Positions 34,431 through 45,954 are shown, numbered from the stretch's first letter. The stretch is DNA of 64,000 bases from Conchocele bisecta (GCA_029237695.1 CM055274.1:21441505-21505504), one strand, 5' to 3'. The notes: generated by a model from the sequence alone, not told the origin. A program made the numbers and translations.

Positions 34431-34795
34431 TGTTGTTATTGTTAAAAGTAAAAATACACTCGTGTAATAAATGTTCAAAAAATCAATGAGCTCGCTACAG
34501 AAAACATGTTAGGTGATTAGTGCAGCTTCAACTTATAATTACGTGCTTATGCAATACATATAATCGAATATTTGAGTTGATGTAGTATGGTATTTATTAT
34601 ACTCGTTGACTGATCTCATAAGAAACTCGGCATGGCCTTGTTTCGTATGAAATCAGTAAGCTCATTTAATAAATACCATATTACATCAACACTCGTGTAC
34701 GACCCTCTAATTATATGAGTGATTATATAATATTCTAATTATTGAATGAGTTCCAGTCGATGTGGGCTAGTGGAAATGCATACGCGTAGTACATG

Positions 34796-36124
<1,329 letters not shown>

Positions 36125-36163
36125 CGTAGCAACTAGTAGGTCGAATGTTTGAGTTTCCTCTTT

Positions 36164-36390
36164 ACGGAACCCCGCAGGGGGCGTATAATTCTTTTTTTTA
36201 TTAATTCGTTCTCACGAACTGACAATTCGTTGTTCCCACGAAATAACAATTCATTGTCCTCTGAAATAACAATTCATTGTCCCCTGAAATAACAATTCAT
36301 TGTCCCCTGAAATAACAATTCATTGTCCCCTGAAATAACAATTCATTGTCCCCTGAAATAACAATTCATTGTCCCCTGCGGGGCTCCGTA
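36164..36390. mobile_element. Element family J, copy 3
   Basis: ACGGAACCCCGCAGGGGGC at the left, GTCCCCTGCGGGGCTCCGT at the right. Between them are about seven identical units AATAACAATTCATTGTCCCC, all in one orientation, so this copy has expanded recently. Confidence 0.75.
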
Positions 36391-36539
36391 GGTTTCTACC
36401 TCCGATCAATGCACAACAATTGTCATAACTACGGCTTAGGAAATATACCAAACTACTGTGTATGATTTTCTGGTATGTGTGACCTCACAATAGGCAATAG
36501 TAGTCTTTGGACATATGCACAATACTTGCTTAAGGACCC

Positions 36540-36778
36540 GGGGGCCGTTTCACTAAACTTCGTACGAAATAAAATGTTCGTAAGTGCGAATTTAGGAGCG
36601 TCTGGAAATTTCAATTGATGGATTTACATTTATTGAACATAGGCTGCATATGCAGCCTATGTTTAATAAATGTAAATCCATTAATTTAGTACAAGAAAAC
36701 AGTTTAATGTGAAATTTACAGACATAATTTTGCACTTACGAACATTTTAGGGGTACGAAGTTTAGTGAAACGGGCCCC
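36540..36778. mobile_element. MITE family F, copy 5
   Basis: GGGGGCCGTTTCACTAAACT...AGTTTAGTGAAACGGGCCCC in variant form, centre AGGCTGCATATGCAGCCT. Confidence 0.75.
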
Positions 36779-37830
36779 AGGTCTACCCCAGTTTATCACG
36801 TGATTCTAACACAATTGCTTCATACATGGGGCCGTCTATAAATGAACATGCTCTACGTAACCCATACGGCGTATGAAGTGGCTATGTCGGCCATATTTGT
36901 ATGTACAAGCCATTGGCCAGTTTTACCTCTTGAGGCGCTTGACAAATACCACTAAGAATATGACAGATACATGATTGCAACTTGGTGCAGCATGTTCGAA
37001 ACACATTAAACAACAGCGTAATATGCGTTGTTTTCATTACATTTACACAAAACGTCTGATATGTTAAGTAATACCTGTGTAGCAATAAGATACACAGTGT
37101 TGCAAATATATACCTGCATTTCCACAAATACGATGACTTGTATGCATTTATCTGAGTGTATTGTCACTAATGATGTCTTGCCTACTATTAAAGTAAATAC
37201 GGCTTTTCATGTGACAACACACATTGAGGATACTCGGTTAATAATAGAGTATGCATCGGTTTCGATCTTTACCCATTCAAAAAAGGTGTTTGTTGTATAT
37301 TATTCGAGCGCTAGCGAATTATACAACCAACGTCCAATTATGTGGTCTTACAGCTCTAAAAATGTATGCAAATGAGCATAAGTTGGTCGTAGCACAATTT
37401 TTGCGAGTTGAACTTTTTAAAAACACGGGGCTTACGCCATACAATAGTTCTAACAACTTAGTTTGATCGCCTTTTCATGGTGATAAATGTTTTGTTTGGT
37501 TTGCTTTTTTGTGCTAAATTTATGTCATTGTAAATGTAGTCTAAGGGTGCAACGATTAACCGCCATACTCGATTATTCTCGATTCGGAACTCCATGGTTC
37601 GATGCACGAATGCCATATTGCGGTTTCCATTCTCAGAATAGAAATCTATGTATGGGTTTTCCAAACATCTATTTTTAACTCGTTGCTGTTGTTATTGTTG
37701 CTGCTGTGAAATTCCCGCGCTTACTTTTCGCGAAACGCTTTCCACTCTAGATTATTATTGTCATCCACAAACACATACTGCGAAGAATTCAATACGTTTA
37801 TACCTTTGATTTTAAGGGTAGAAATGTTCA
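36779..37830. other. No gene supported
   Basis: Several overlapping frames of 60-115 codons lie on both strands with no recognised domain. The 115-codon plus-strand frame at 37028 lacks repeats but also lacks any motif; I leave it uncalled. Confidence 0.4.
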
Positions 37831-38076
37831 GGGGTCCGTTTCACTAAATTTCGTACGACTAAAATGTTCGTAAGTGCAAAAAAGGATCGTCTGGAAATCT
37901 AAACTGATGAATTTACATTCATTGAGCAAAGGCTGCATAATTATGCAGCCTATGCTCAATAAATTTAAATCCAATAATTGTTTATAAGATAGCATTGTTA
38001 ATGCGACATTTACAGACTATGATAATTTTGCACTTACGAACATTTTAGTCGTACGAAGTTTAGTGAAACGGCCCCC
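37831..38076. mobile_element. MITE family F, copy 6
   Basis: GGGGTCCGTTTCACTAAATT...GTTTAGTGAAACGGCCCCC with central GGCTGCATAATTATGCAGCC. Confidence 0.75.
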
Positions 38077-38449
38077 AGATATCTAGCTTGCTGTGTGATC
38101 TTCCGGAATATAATTATATCAGGCTGTCGTTTTCCATTTGTTTTCGTTTGAGAGCCTCCAACAAGTATCCGCTGTATATTTAGTACATTCATATTCATGG
38201 ATATAACGGGATTACTGTCCAGAGAATACGGACGGACATAAATCCACGTGACTTCTTCCTTATATTGGCACTAATGGGTAACCATGTGGATGAAACTTTC
38301 ATTATAATGTGGACACCAGCTGAGAAAATGGACCTGATAACATTAGTGACCGGTGTAAATTACTACAAACCCTTATTCAACGTGATCAAGAACATTAAAC
38401 ACTGTTAGATCGACTTAATGGCGACCAGCGCGCGCCGTAATGTACATAT

Positions 38450-38522
38450 ACAGTGGAACCTCTCCAAACCGGACACCCTGGGAGGTCCCCCAGGGAGTCC
38501 GGTTTAGAGAGGTTCCACTGTA
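38450..38522. mobile_element. Mariner-type MITE family H, copy 2
   Basis: ACAGTGGAACCTCTCCAAAC...GTTTAGAGAGGTTCCACTGT around CCTGGGAGGTCCCCCAGG. Confidence 0.65.
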
Positions 38523-38689
38523 AATTAGACATATACCTGTGTAATTTGCAAACATGATCAGGTATTATCATCCGAGATAGATGACAATGGAACCTACCAA
38601 ACTAATGATACAGATACTGACAGTGTGTCCAGTTTAGAGAGGTTCTACTGTACAGTTCCGCCATCAGTAGTCAAGTATGATACGTATTA

Positions 38690-39059
38690 CAAGGTGTATG
38701 ATCACGTGGTACCAACAACAACAACAAGTACTGACATTTCCAGAATCCATCTGATTCAATGTATGTATTATTTAATAGTGTCCTTATTCCGTAACGGATT
38801 GTGATGAAATATGGCGCGTCAAACGCGTCTTGTTCAACTGCATTTGGTGGTCTCTGTATTTTCGCCCAAATTTCTGTCGTTTTTGCGAAGAATCGATTTC
38901 CGTGTCTCCGACACGCAAATCGATTCTTCGCAAAAATGACATAAGTCTGTGCCAAACTCCATGGACCACCAAATGCAGCTCATGAAGACGCGTTTGCTGC
39001 GCCATATTTCATCAAAATCCACTGTTGTTGTTGTTATAACCACGTGATCATGCACCTTG
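38690..39059. mobile_element. MITE family B, copy 4, with 5-bp target duplication
   Basis: CAAGGTGTATGATCACGTGG...CCACGTGATCATGCACCTTG, flanked by TATTA at 38685-38689 and 39060-39064. Central hairpin CGATTTCCGTGTCTCCGACACGC...AATCG. Confidence 0.85.
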
Positions 39060-39392
39060 TATTAGCACTGGCAGCATCATTGAAAGCGTAATACCTACAA
39101 TACGAAAGTGCGTATTAGTTGGTACAAACTAAAAATATGTCGTTCCCTGTAGTGTTAAATATAAAGAAAATGTCGACAAAAGTCGCAAACATGTTACATG
39201 TACATGTAGCAAGTTTTATCAGGTAACCTGCCCTGTATTGACCGAATACATACTGACTGATAACATATTGTTGTATCAGGCATCCGGGTTAAAACGAAGT
39301 GACAACTGACGTTCCATTTGGTCGGATGACGTCACGCGATGTTACAGAATGACGTCAGTGCAATGACGCAACGTAAACAAGTCTGCGTTCCC

Positions 39393-39695
39393 GTAGCCTA
39401 TTTCACCAACATTGCAAAGTATACTTTTCTAGCAAAGTATACTTTGAGGGAGTAATCATTTATTTTTCCTGGAATGCATTATTTCATATAGAACTAACAA
39501 ATGCATATATTTCATGATTAAAAATATGCAGAATTACTATACTGAATTTATTACATTATCACAGCCAAATTGGCTGTGATAATGTAATAAATTCAGCATA
39601 ATAAAAATTAATAAATTTATCAAAAATTTTAAAATTCTCCCTGAAAGTATACTTTGCTAGAAAAGTATACTTGGCAATGTTGGTAAAATGGGCTA
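39393..39695. mobile_element. MITE family C, copy 3
   Basis: GTAGCCTATTTCACCAACAT...ATGGGCTAC in diverged form; intact GCAAAGTATACTTT motifs and hairpin. Useful as the uninterrupted reference for the copy hit by the Maverick. Confidence 0.75.
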
Positions 39696-39771
39696 CATAT
39701 GTCCAGAGATAACGACGCCATCTGTGGTCATTTCGTAGCATAAACAGTTACCTGAATAGAATAACAGGTAC

Positions 39772-39882
39772 TATATTTTGCCATCAAGTTTATCAGGCTC
39801 GTCTCGGAAATGGTAGGAATTTCTCGGCGAGCTTTGAAATTCCTACGCGTTTCCTAGCCTTGTCTGCTAAACTTGATTTCTT
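39772..39882. mobile_element. Palindromic element family N, copy 2
   Basis: ATCAAGTTTATCAGGCTCGT...TGTCTGCTAAACTTGAT with centre TTTCTCGGCGAG. Confidence 0.55.
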
Positions 39883-40159
39883 ACATTTCAGCCAGTAGTT
39901 TACAGAAATCTAACGGCGAATTACACCACTCGGTAGCAGTAGTTTACACCACTTTCGTGTTTACCATATATGGAGAAATGACGACAGTAACGTCGCAATG
40001 ACGTATTTCCTTCGACCAGTCAAATCGTGTTCTCGGACACACCCTCTGAATCGCAACCACGGCCCGCCTCCAGAAATTAATTCGCATAACTCTTGGCCGC
40101 ATTTTGCTCTTGATTCGCTTTGTTTTTATGTATAATCATGTGTGGAATGTAAGAAAATG

Positions 40160-40321
40160 TTTATTTAACCAGGTGAGTTGATTATCTTGAAATAATGCCC
40201 TCGTGATTGGATCCTACCGTTAAACAAACTCGGTTCGCTACGCTAACTCGTTTGTTTCGCGTAAGGACCCAATCACTCGTGCACTATTTCACGATAATCA
40301 GTTCACCTGGTTAAATCAACG
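40160..40321. mobile_element. Foldback element (K-like)
   Basis: TTTAACCAGGTGAGTTGATT pairs with AATCAGTTCACCTGGTTAAA; inner arms AAACAAACTCGGTTCGCTAC/CTCGTTTGTTTCGCG. A TGA-AATAATGC segment resembles family K ends, but the termini differ. Confidence 0.55.
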
Positions 40322-40391
40322 GTATATAAGTAAGACGCTACATGTAGCCTGGTATTCTCTATTTATCAAGCACTCGGGTTTGTATTGACCT

Positions 40392-40418
40392 GTAGCCGAT
40401 TTCATCAAACTTGCAAAG
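40392..40418. mobile_element. MITE family C, copy 4, left fragment
   Basis: GTAGCCGATTTCATCAAACT then TGCAAAG. The rest of this MITE resumes at 59583, on the far side of the Maverick. Confidence 0.85.
40414..40418. other. Maverick target-site duplication CAAAG, left
   Basis: CAAAG abuts the first base of the terminal repeat and recurs at 59583-59587. In intact family C copies the site reads TTGCAAAGTATACTT with a single CAAAG, so the duplication is 5 bp. Confidence 0.85.
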
Positions 40419-40607
40419 AGTAGTATATAAGAGTCACAATGATACCATCACCTCTGGAAGGCACCGGCTACGCGCGGCCCCTTCCACAGCATGATGGTAT
40501 CATTTGTGACTCTTATATACTACTACCGCGAGACCATATATTTATGACATGAGAAGATACACCCTATTAGAGATAAAAATCCCTATGTTATACTCAGTAT
40601 ATATATA
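40419..40607 (+). repeat. Maverick left terminal inverted repeat (189 bp)
   Basis: Base-for-base complementary to 59394-59582 as far as I can align by eye. The outer 106 bp (40419-40524) is itself a palindrome, AGTAGTATATAAGAGTCAC to GTGACTCTTATATACTACT, with an asymmetric GC-rich centre (CACCGGCTACGCGCGGCCCC). Then follow ATACACCCTATTAGAGATAA and the motif GTTATACTCAGTAT. Confidence 0.93.
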
Positions 40608-40908
40608 CAACATAATGGTTCTAGTTAAGTGTGCGTGGTTGAAGACAGGTAGTCACGAGAGATGTTTTCGCACCGGTATTTACGAATATTGCAAACATCG
40701 CCGTGCATGGATGCGAAGAGGTTCCGTTTCGCCTCGCCCATGTCGACATTGTGGGGTAGGGACCAAAGCCGAGTCACTGCTATGTCCACCATGTGGTGGT
40801 ACTCAGGCTACTCATCGAATGGTTAACAAGGGATTACGTGCTCGCAAGTATTATCGTTTAGTAATAATTCAAATCGGAAAGTCAGTTAGAAAGATAGAAT
40901 CGATCTAA
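40549..40908 (+). CDS. Small cysteine-rich, probably zinc-binding Maverick protein
   Basis: About 119 codons starting inside the terminal repeat; a later Met at codon 13 is an alternative start. Residues 60-83 hold two CxxC knuckles, CRHC and CPPC, separated by 13 residues (CRHCGVGTKAESLLCPPC), a zinc-ribbon pattern; further Cys at about 28, 39 and 48. The C-terminus is basic (RARKYYR). Function unknown; a DNA- or RNA-binding role is inference. As the first gene it could share the terminal-repeat promoter. No homologue is named with confidence. Confidence 0.5.
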   Translation: MRRYTLLEIKIPMLYSVYIYNIMVLVKCAWLKTGSHERCFRTGIYEYCKHRRAWMRRGSVSPRPCRHCGVGTKAESLLCPPCGGTQATHRMVNKGLRARKYYRLVIIQIGKSVRKIESI

Positions 40909-41007
40909 TAAGTCATGGTGTTTCTACAGCATTAAAACACTGTAAAAACATTATCAAACTAATTTTATAAAATTGAACAGAAAAAACAATACAAATATTA
41001 TAACAAA

Positions 41008-41346
41008 ATGGATAATAAAATAGAATAGGAATTGGAATTTTGTAATGTCTTTGGTGAAAAATATTACTATAAATTGAAAACATTATGCAGAATCGAATAC
41101 ATGAAATATCAGCGTAATTTATTACGCTCCGATAAAAGCGTTGCATTTACAATATTATACCGGCAATTATGTCGCCGGTACAAGGATCAAATTCGTGAAA
41201 CGAAGCGACTAAACAGGATCGGAGAACAACTACCGGAACATCATAAAACTAATTTTATAAATCATTTTAAAATCGACGATTCGTTTACGGATATGCGTTT
41301 CTACAATCATATTGTAATGGATTTGAAAATTCTAGTTGGAAATTGA
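41008..41346 (+). pseudogene. Orphan Maverick gene, tandem paralogue 1 (stop at 41026)
   Basis: An ATG at 41008 begins MDNKIE but meets an in-frame TAG at 41026-41028; the frame is then open to 41346. It shares most of its length with the next gene, including EYMKYQR, LLRSDK and FTILYRQLC followed by a lysine/arginine-rich helix and DSFT. The nucleotide context upstream (TTGAACAGAAAAAACAA) is also duplicated, so the pair arose by tandem duplication of a roughly 370-bp unit. No domain recognised; mostly alpha-helical and basic by composition. Confidence 0.5.
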
Positions 41347-41380
41347 ACAGAAAAAACAAGTACCAATATTATTACAGAAA

Positions 41381-41732
41381 ATGGATAATATATACAATAC
41401 AATTGGAATTGAAAGTTTTTAATGGCTGTGTTGAAGAAGTTTACGAAGAATACGGGGGTTATAATCCTGTATATAAATTCTATAAAATGAGAACACTAGG
41501 CGATATAGAATACATGAAATACCAGCGTCATTTATTACGCTCCGATAAAAACGTTGCTTTTACAATATTATACCGGCAATTATGTCAACTATACAAGAGG
41601 CAAATACAAACATTAAGACGGATAATGCGTATCGGATATGAAACTAAGGCGTATTATATAAAAAAAATTAAACCCAACGATTCGTTTACGAACGTACATT
41701 TCTACGATATCGCTTATAAATTTATGTTGTAA
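41381..41732 (+). pseudogene. Orphan Maverick gene, tandem paralogue 2
   Basis: Parallel to paralogue 1: an ATG at 41381 starts MDNIYN in one frame, but the conserved body (EYMKYQR, LLRSDK, FTILYRQLC) lies in another, so a frame change near 41395-41410 separates them. The body is open from 41343 to 41732. Both copies being damaged near their starts suggests either an upstream exon or independent decay. Function unknown. Confidence 0.45.
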
Positions 41733-41871
41733 TCACAACACCAACCAGACGACAATGTTCCAATTACACGCGTTATGAAAATGTAAATAAGGTGTCCCAC
41801 CTTACACGTATATTAAGTGTCCATTTATAGAGAGGTTTACACGATTACGTCTTCCGGGATGGAAAATAAAT

Positions 41872-42168
41872 ACACTGTAATATATATTACACACACGGCT
41901 ATTTATAGCCTTATCGATGGTATGTAAACGGGCTATCGATTTACACAGGTGGTGTACACAGTTTATAAACACACTGTAATATATATTACACACACGGCTA
42001 TTTATAGTCTTATCGATGGTATGTAAACGGGCTATCGATTTACACAGGTGGTGTACACAGTTTATAAACACACTGTAATATATATTACACACACGGCTAT
42101 GTACAGCCTTATCGATGGTATGCAAACAGGCTATCGATTTACACAGGTGGTGTACACAGTTTATAAAC
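41872..42168. repeat. Three tandem copies of a 99-bp unit
   Basis: Units start at 41872, 41971 and 42070 (ACACTGTAATATATATTACA then CACGGCTATTTATAG and ATCGATTTACACAGGTGG). Each unit carries small palindromes (TGTAATATATATTACA, ATCGAT). Because 99 is divisible by three, a 122-codon frame stays open on the minus strand; I judge it a by-product. Confidence 0.85.
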
Positions 42169-42777
42169 ACGCAGTGAGGGTTATGTAGTTCACGAATTTC
42201 CTGGATGGTTCGTTATTTAATTAATTTTAATAAAATTATTTATAATTTAAAGCTGAACACCCCCTATTATATAGAAAACATATTAATTAATATAATAAAA
42301 TAATTAATAATAAATAACATTTTTTTTATTTCACCAGCAAAGTTAAGTTTATATACGAGAAATAAACACAGTTTGGTGTCGGGACGCCGGCATTAATATC
42401 TCAGCAGTGAGATATATTTCGCCACATGTAATTCACATGCCGCTCTGCACATTATAGTGGATGGAGGTAACGATGAGGTGGGGTCCGCTGCATCGGTCCA
42501 ATGATGGAGTGTAGGAGATGTGAGTGTAACACACCTCGCTAAGCCGAAAAAATAAAAAAATAGAAGAAATTTAAGTGAAGGCTTAGCGGGGTGGACCCAG
42601 AAGGGTTTTGCTGGCGCGGGTTCGAGTCTCGGTGGAACCTAAAACTTTTTTTCTTTTTTTTCTTTTTAAATTGTTAATAATTTTCATAAAATTAATTAAT
42701 AAATTGTTTAATGCACCAATATAATTAATTTTATAATTTCTTTAAATTAATTATAAAATTAATTATTTTATAAAATA
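42169..42777. other. AT-rich intergenic region of the Maverick
   Basis: Long runs of AATTAATTTTATAA type flank a GC-richer island at 42360-42640 that holds an inverted repeat (CCTCGCTAAGCC at about 42534, GGCTTAGCGGGG at 42580) and the polymerase III-like boxes listed separately. No protein frame. Confidence 0.5.
42583..42652 (+). ncRNA. tRNA-like polymerase III unit (boxes A and B plus T run)
   Basis: TTAGCGGGGTGG (42583-42594) resembles box A and GGTTCGAGTCT (42619-42629) matches box B, 25 nt apart, with a seven-T terminator at 42646. A tRNA cloverleaf does not close: the 7 nt before box A do not pair with TGGAACC after the T arm. It is either a degenerate tRNA, a tRNA-like RNA, or chance. 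Confidence 0.35.
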
Positions 42778-43404
42778 TCACAATGGTGCTGTAACATTTC
42801 TTCCGACTTTATCTCCAAGTTTTTCCCTAAATTTATCCCAATCAGTACACTCAATTTTGGGCATGGTGGCGCGCGCCTTGATTCTTATATCATTTTTTAA
42901 TTGTTCATATCTCCCCATTTCTTCCACCACGGATTCAAACTCTAAATTTGATATTTTCTTATCGGTCAACGCTTTGGACACCATAACGTCGATGGTATTT
43001 TTCTTCGACTTTGCGAGAACAGATATTCTATCATGTTTTCTACATTTTTTCTCGAGTTTTCCACCCGACGCCCTAATTACCATACACAACAACCCAGAAA
43101 CGGCCGACACCGCACATAAAATCCCCGCTACAGGAACCGTTATAATGGTGGATATAGTTGCAGCTGTCCCCGCCCCACACAACATAGAAACACTCGCTAG
43201 AGCCGTGCTATATACTTCAGCTATGTTCACCGCGCGTCTATATTTTTTAGAGTTTCTTTTTCTATTTGTATATTCTCTAACTAAAATATTCTGCATAGCG
43301 ACGATATTATTCAACCTAAAATCTGAACTTCTTTCGTTAATTGTACACAGTGTTGATGGAGTGGTATTGACAATTGGAAGCGGTGATTCGTTAATGATTT
43401 TCAA
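42778..43404 (-). CDS. Maverick two-helix membrane protein
   Basis: 208 codons, intact. A basic region (RKRNSKKYRR, residues 48-57) precedes two adjacent hydrophobic helices at about 64-83 and 85-110 rich in Ala, Gly and Ile. After these comes a soluble, charged helical tail whose pattern (VSKALTDKKIS then EFESVVEEM and YEQLKNDIR) I recognise from proteins encoded in other invertebrate Mavericks. Its role is unknown; a virion-membrane or host-membrane role is inference. It lies 11 bp downstream of the fibre-like gene on the same strand. Confidence 0.6.
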   Translation of the reverse strand: MKIINESPLPIVNTTPSTLCTINERSSDFRLNNIVAMQNILVREYTNRKRNSKKYRRAVNIAEVYSTALASVSMLCGAGTAATISTIITVPVAGILCAVSAVSGLLCMVIRASGGKLEKKCRKHDRISVLAKSKKNTIDVMVSKALTDKKISNLEFESVVEEMGRYEQLKNDIRIKARATMPKIECTDWDKFREKLGDKVGRNVTAPL

Positions 43405-43415
43405 TATATTAGTAT

Positions 43416-45097
43416 TTACAAAATAAGTTCAATTAACAATGAGACAATAGTGGAAGAACTCTCTGGGTCACCGATTTTCGTAACAAAGTTAATAACACTA
43501 CCTTGGGAAAGTCTAATTCGATCATCACCGGAGAACGAAACCACCGTCGAACTATCTCCAGAGATTTTAGTGACTCCAACCCCCCGTTCTTCCCCATCTA
43601 CTACAATATTTATCGCGACCGCGCCAACAGGTTTACCACTACCATTAACCGAGCAGACCGCCATTCGGATAACTTCACCTGCAGCTGTCATAGTGTATCC
43701 CCCACATTTATTGCTCGCTTTGGCACCGAACGAATATTCATAGTGCCCCTCAACCAATGGGCCCCGCTTCTCAGCCCAAACTGTTATGGCACGTTTTAGC
43801 GTTTTCATTGTTCGCACTATTCCGGCAAGCGCACTGTTTGCGTTATGTGTCTCAGTACGAATATTATAAGAGGCCTCCTCAAGAGCTTTGGTCGCGGTTA
43901 TACGATCATGTTTCAGTTTATCAGAAACTTCGGTTATCTTTCCGTCTAGTTCGGTAAGTGCCGCTTCTCTGCTGAGAGAGTCCTCTAAGCGCAACGCATC
44001 ATAAGCCTCCGTAATGGTCGCCTGGTGGCCTTTTAGGGCTTTCTCAACACCCGACCGGGCCTCTTTTTGAAATTCGGTTATTTTTCCGTCTAGTTCACCA
44101 ACCGCCGCTTCTCTGATGAGAGAGTCCTCTGAGCGCAACACCCTATAAACCTCCGTAAGATCCGCCTGGTGGTCTTCCCGGGCTTTCTCAATACCCGTTT
44201 GGACCCCCTCAACCCCCAACCGGGCCTCTTTTCGAAATTTGGTTATTTTTTTGTCTAGTTCAGTAAGTGCCGCTTCTCTGTTGAGAGAGTCCTCTGATCG
44301 CAACGCCCCATAAGCCTCCGCAATGGCCTACTTGTGGTCTTCTCGGACCCCCTCAACCCCCGACCTGGTCTTTTTCAGAAATTCGGCTATTTTTCCGTCT
44401 AGTTCAGTAAGTGTAGCTTCTCTATTGAGAGAGTCCTCTAAGCACAACGCATCATAAGCCTCCGCAAGGGCCTCCGCAAGGTTCGACTGGTGGTCTTCTC
44501 GGACTTTATCGATACCCGACCGGGTATCTTTTCGAAATTTTGTTATTTTTTTATCTAGTTCGGCAACCGCCACTTCTCTGACGAGAGAGTCCTCTGACCG
44601 CAACACCTCATATGCCTCCGTAAGGTCCGCCTGGTGGTCTTCTCGGGCTTTCTCAATACCCGACGTGGCCTCTTTTCGAAATTTGGTTATTTTTTTGTCT
44701 AGTTCGGTAAGTGCTGCTTCTCTGATGAGAGAGTCCTCTAAGCGCGCAACGTATCATAACCCTCCGTAAGGGCCACCTGGCGGTCTTCTCGGACTTTATC
44801 AATCCCCAACCGGGCCTCTTTTCGAAATTTGGTTATTTTTTCACCTAGTTCGTTTAGTTCCGTATGCGTTTCTTCACGACTTTGTGTATTCACAGCCAGG
44901 GCATATTCTCTAAGTTGTGATAGTAGACTCCTGTGAATCTAGTCCGTGGCCACCGATATAGTTCTATTAATCAAGGCCTTTGTTTTTTGGGTAGCTAAAA
45001 AGTCGCCCTCTATCGGGATGAATCCCCCTTCTGTCGGTTCCAAATTCTTTGAATTTGTCACCCAATCGGAAGAACTATCTGGTCCGTATATACTCAT
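43416..45097 (-). pseudogene. Fibre-like protein: coiled-coil stalk and C-terminal head
   Basis: About 560 codons when read across its breaks. The start at 45097 gives MSIYGPDSSSDW, a short non-helical N-terminus. The middle is six or seven repeats of 48 residues (one of 55, i.e. one extra heptad), each containing SEDSL-REAA--ELD-KIT-F-KEAR; they are strongly heptad-patterned and should form a long coiled coil. The last 110 residues (from HYEYSFGAK) switch to Gly/Ser/Val-rich beta pattern, including RMAVCSVNGSG and ISGDSSTVVSF, like a trimeric fibre head. Stalk plus head suggests a receptor-binding spike, by analogy with adenovirus and phage fibres; this is inference. Breaks: in-frame TAG at 44326-44328 and 44939-44941, and a frame disturbance near 44740-44760. 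Confidence 0.55.
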
Positions 45098-45166
45098 TTT
45101 CAATAATGTTGATAATATATATATTACGAACATGTGTTTAATTCTAAATAATTTTCTTAAAATTAA

Positions 45167-45954
45167 TTAATTTGAAATTTCTAGGACGACCGAAATCGGG
45201 TAATCGTTCTTCAAATCTCGCTCTTTATCATCGAGAATAGAAATCTTCAACTCGTGGATGTGTCCCGATTCCAAAACTTTCATCTCGGGGTGTGGGAAGT
45301 CTAAGGTCACAGTCTCACCAAAGAAACAGTCGCTGGCGGGCACGGTTTTCAGTAATGTGCTGGGAGTGCCGTCTACCGTGTTGTACGATGTGCTCACCCA
45401 ATCCAGGTGTACCCCGAGAGTTTTCGTGACGGCGAAGTTTACTGGGGTATCGCCGCGGTGCTCGCCCACGGGGAAGACAAAGTTCAACGGGAGCTTAAAC
45501 CCTTCATCCTCGTTGTAAGGGGGTGCAAATTTAAATCCTAACATTGAGACCAACCCCAGGGAGATCCTTAATTTTGTTTCAGCGGACAATGTCGCATGCC
45601 CCGTGGCTTTTGAGACTGCGAGAGGGGGGGGGGGGGGGGGGGGGGGGGGGGACCTATATCAGGCATATTCGTCGCGATTGAAGCTTGGACATCTCCGAAA
45701 CCCCAAAGGCCAGGAAGTAATACGGCAATTGTTTTCCCAAGGCATCTCGCTACATTTGTACGATCGGGGTTATTGATAATATCTAAAAAATCTCCAACAT
45801 CTCCGGAATAGATAGCCTCGAACGTTTCAACGTTTTTCCACCCGACCGTGAACGTGATTGATCTGAAGCCTATCCGGCGTTGTCCGCAGCAGTTGTCTAT
45901 TAACTTTTGAAGTTCACAACTCCCTTTTTGAACATTAGTGATAGTAGCAAACAT
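45167..45954 (-). pseudogene. Probable minor virion protein, split by a C28 tract
   Basis: Two open parts, 45954-45650 and 45630-45167, are joined by 28 consecutive G on the plus strand (proline codons on the minus strand), across which the frame no longer matches. The N-terminal part begins MFATITNVQKGSCELQKL; the C-terminal part is beta-rich and ends with HELKISILDDKERDL followed by ISVVLEI, a pattern I associate with small jelly-roll virion proteins of Mavericks. Position between the fibre-like gene and a conserved virion-associated gene fits a penton or minor capsid role, but I cannot prove the fold. Its start codon lies only 14 bp from that of the divergent gene at 45969, so the two must share a tiny promoter region. 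Confidence 0.5.
45624..45651. repeat. 28-nt G homopolymer inside a Maverick gene
   Basis: Uninterrupted G28 on the plus strand, encoding polyproline in the minus-strand gene. Its length sets the frame of the downstream half. Such tracts are prone both to biological slippage and to sequencing error. Confidence 0.85.

Noticed and set aside
37028..37375. A 115-codon plus-strand frame as a host gene
   Set aside because: No domain, signal peptide or coding-like composition, and several competing frames overlap it.
41802..42170. A 122-codon minus-strand frame with 33-residue repeats
   Set aside because: It is produced by the 99-bp tandem repeat, whose period is divisible by three. There is no start context, no domain and no neighbour on that strand requiring it.
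42583..42652. A standard tRNA gene
   Set aside because: Box A, box B and a terminator are present, but acceptor and anticodon stems do not pair. Kept only as a low-confidence tRNA-like unit.
42857..43799. Plus-strand frames of 97-189 codons opposite the two-helix protein and the fibre-like gene
   Set aside because: The minus strand shows membrane helices, heptad repeats and recognisable Maverick patterns; the plus-strand frames are their antisense shadows.
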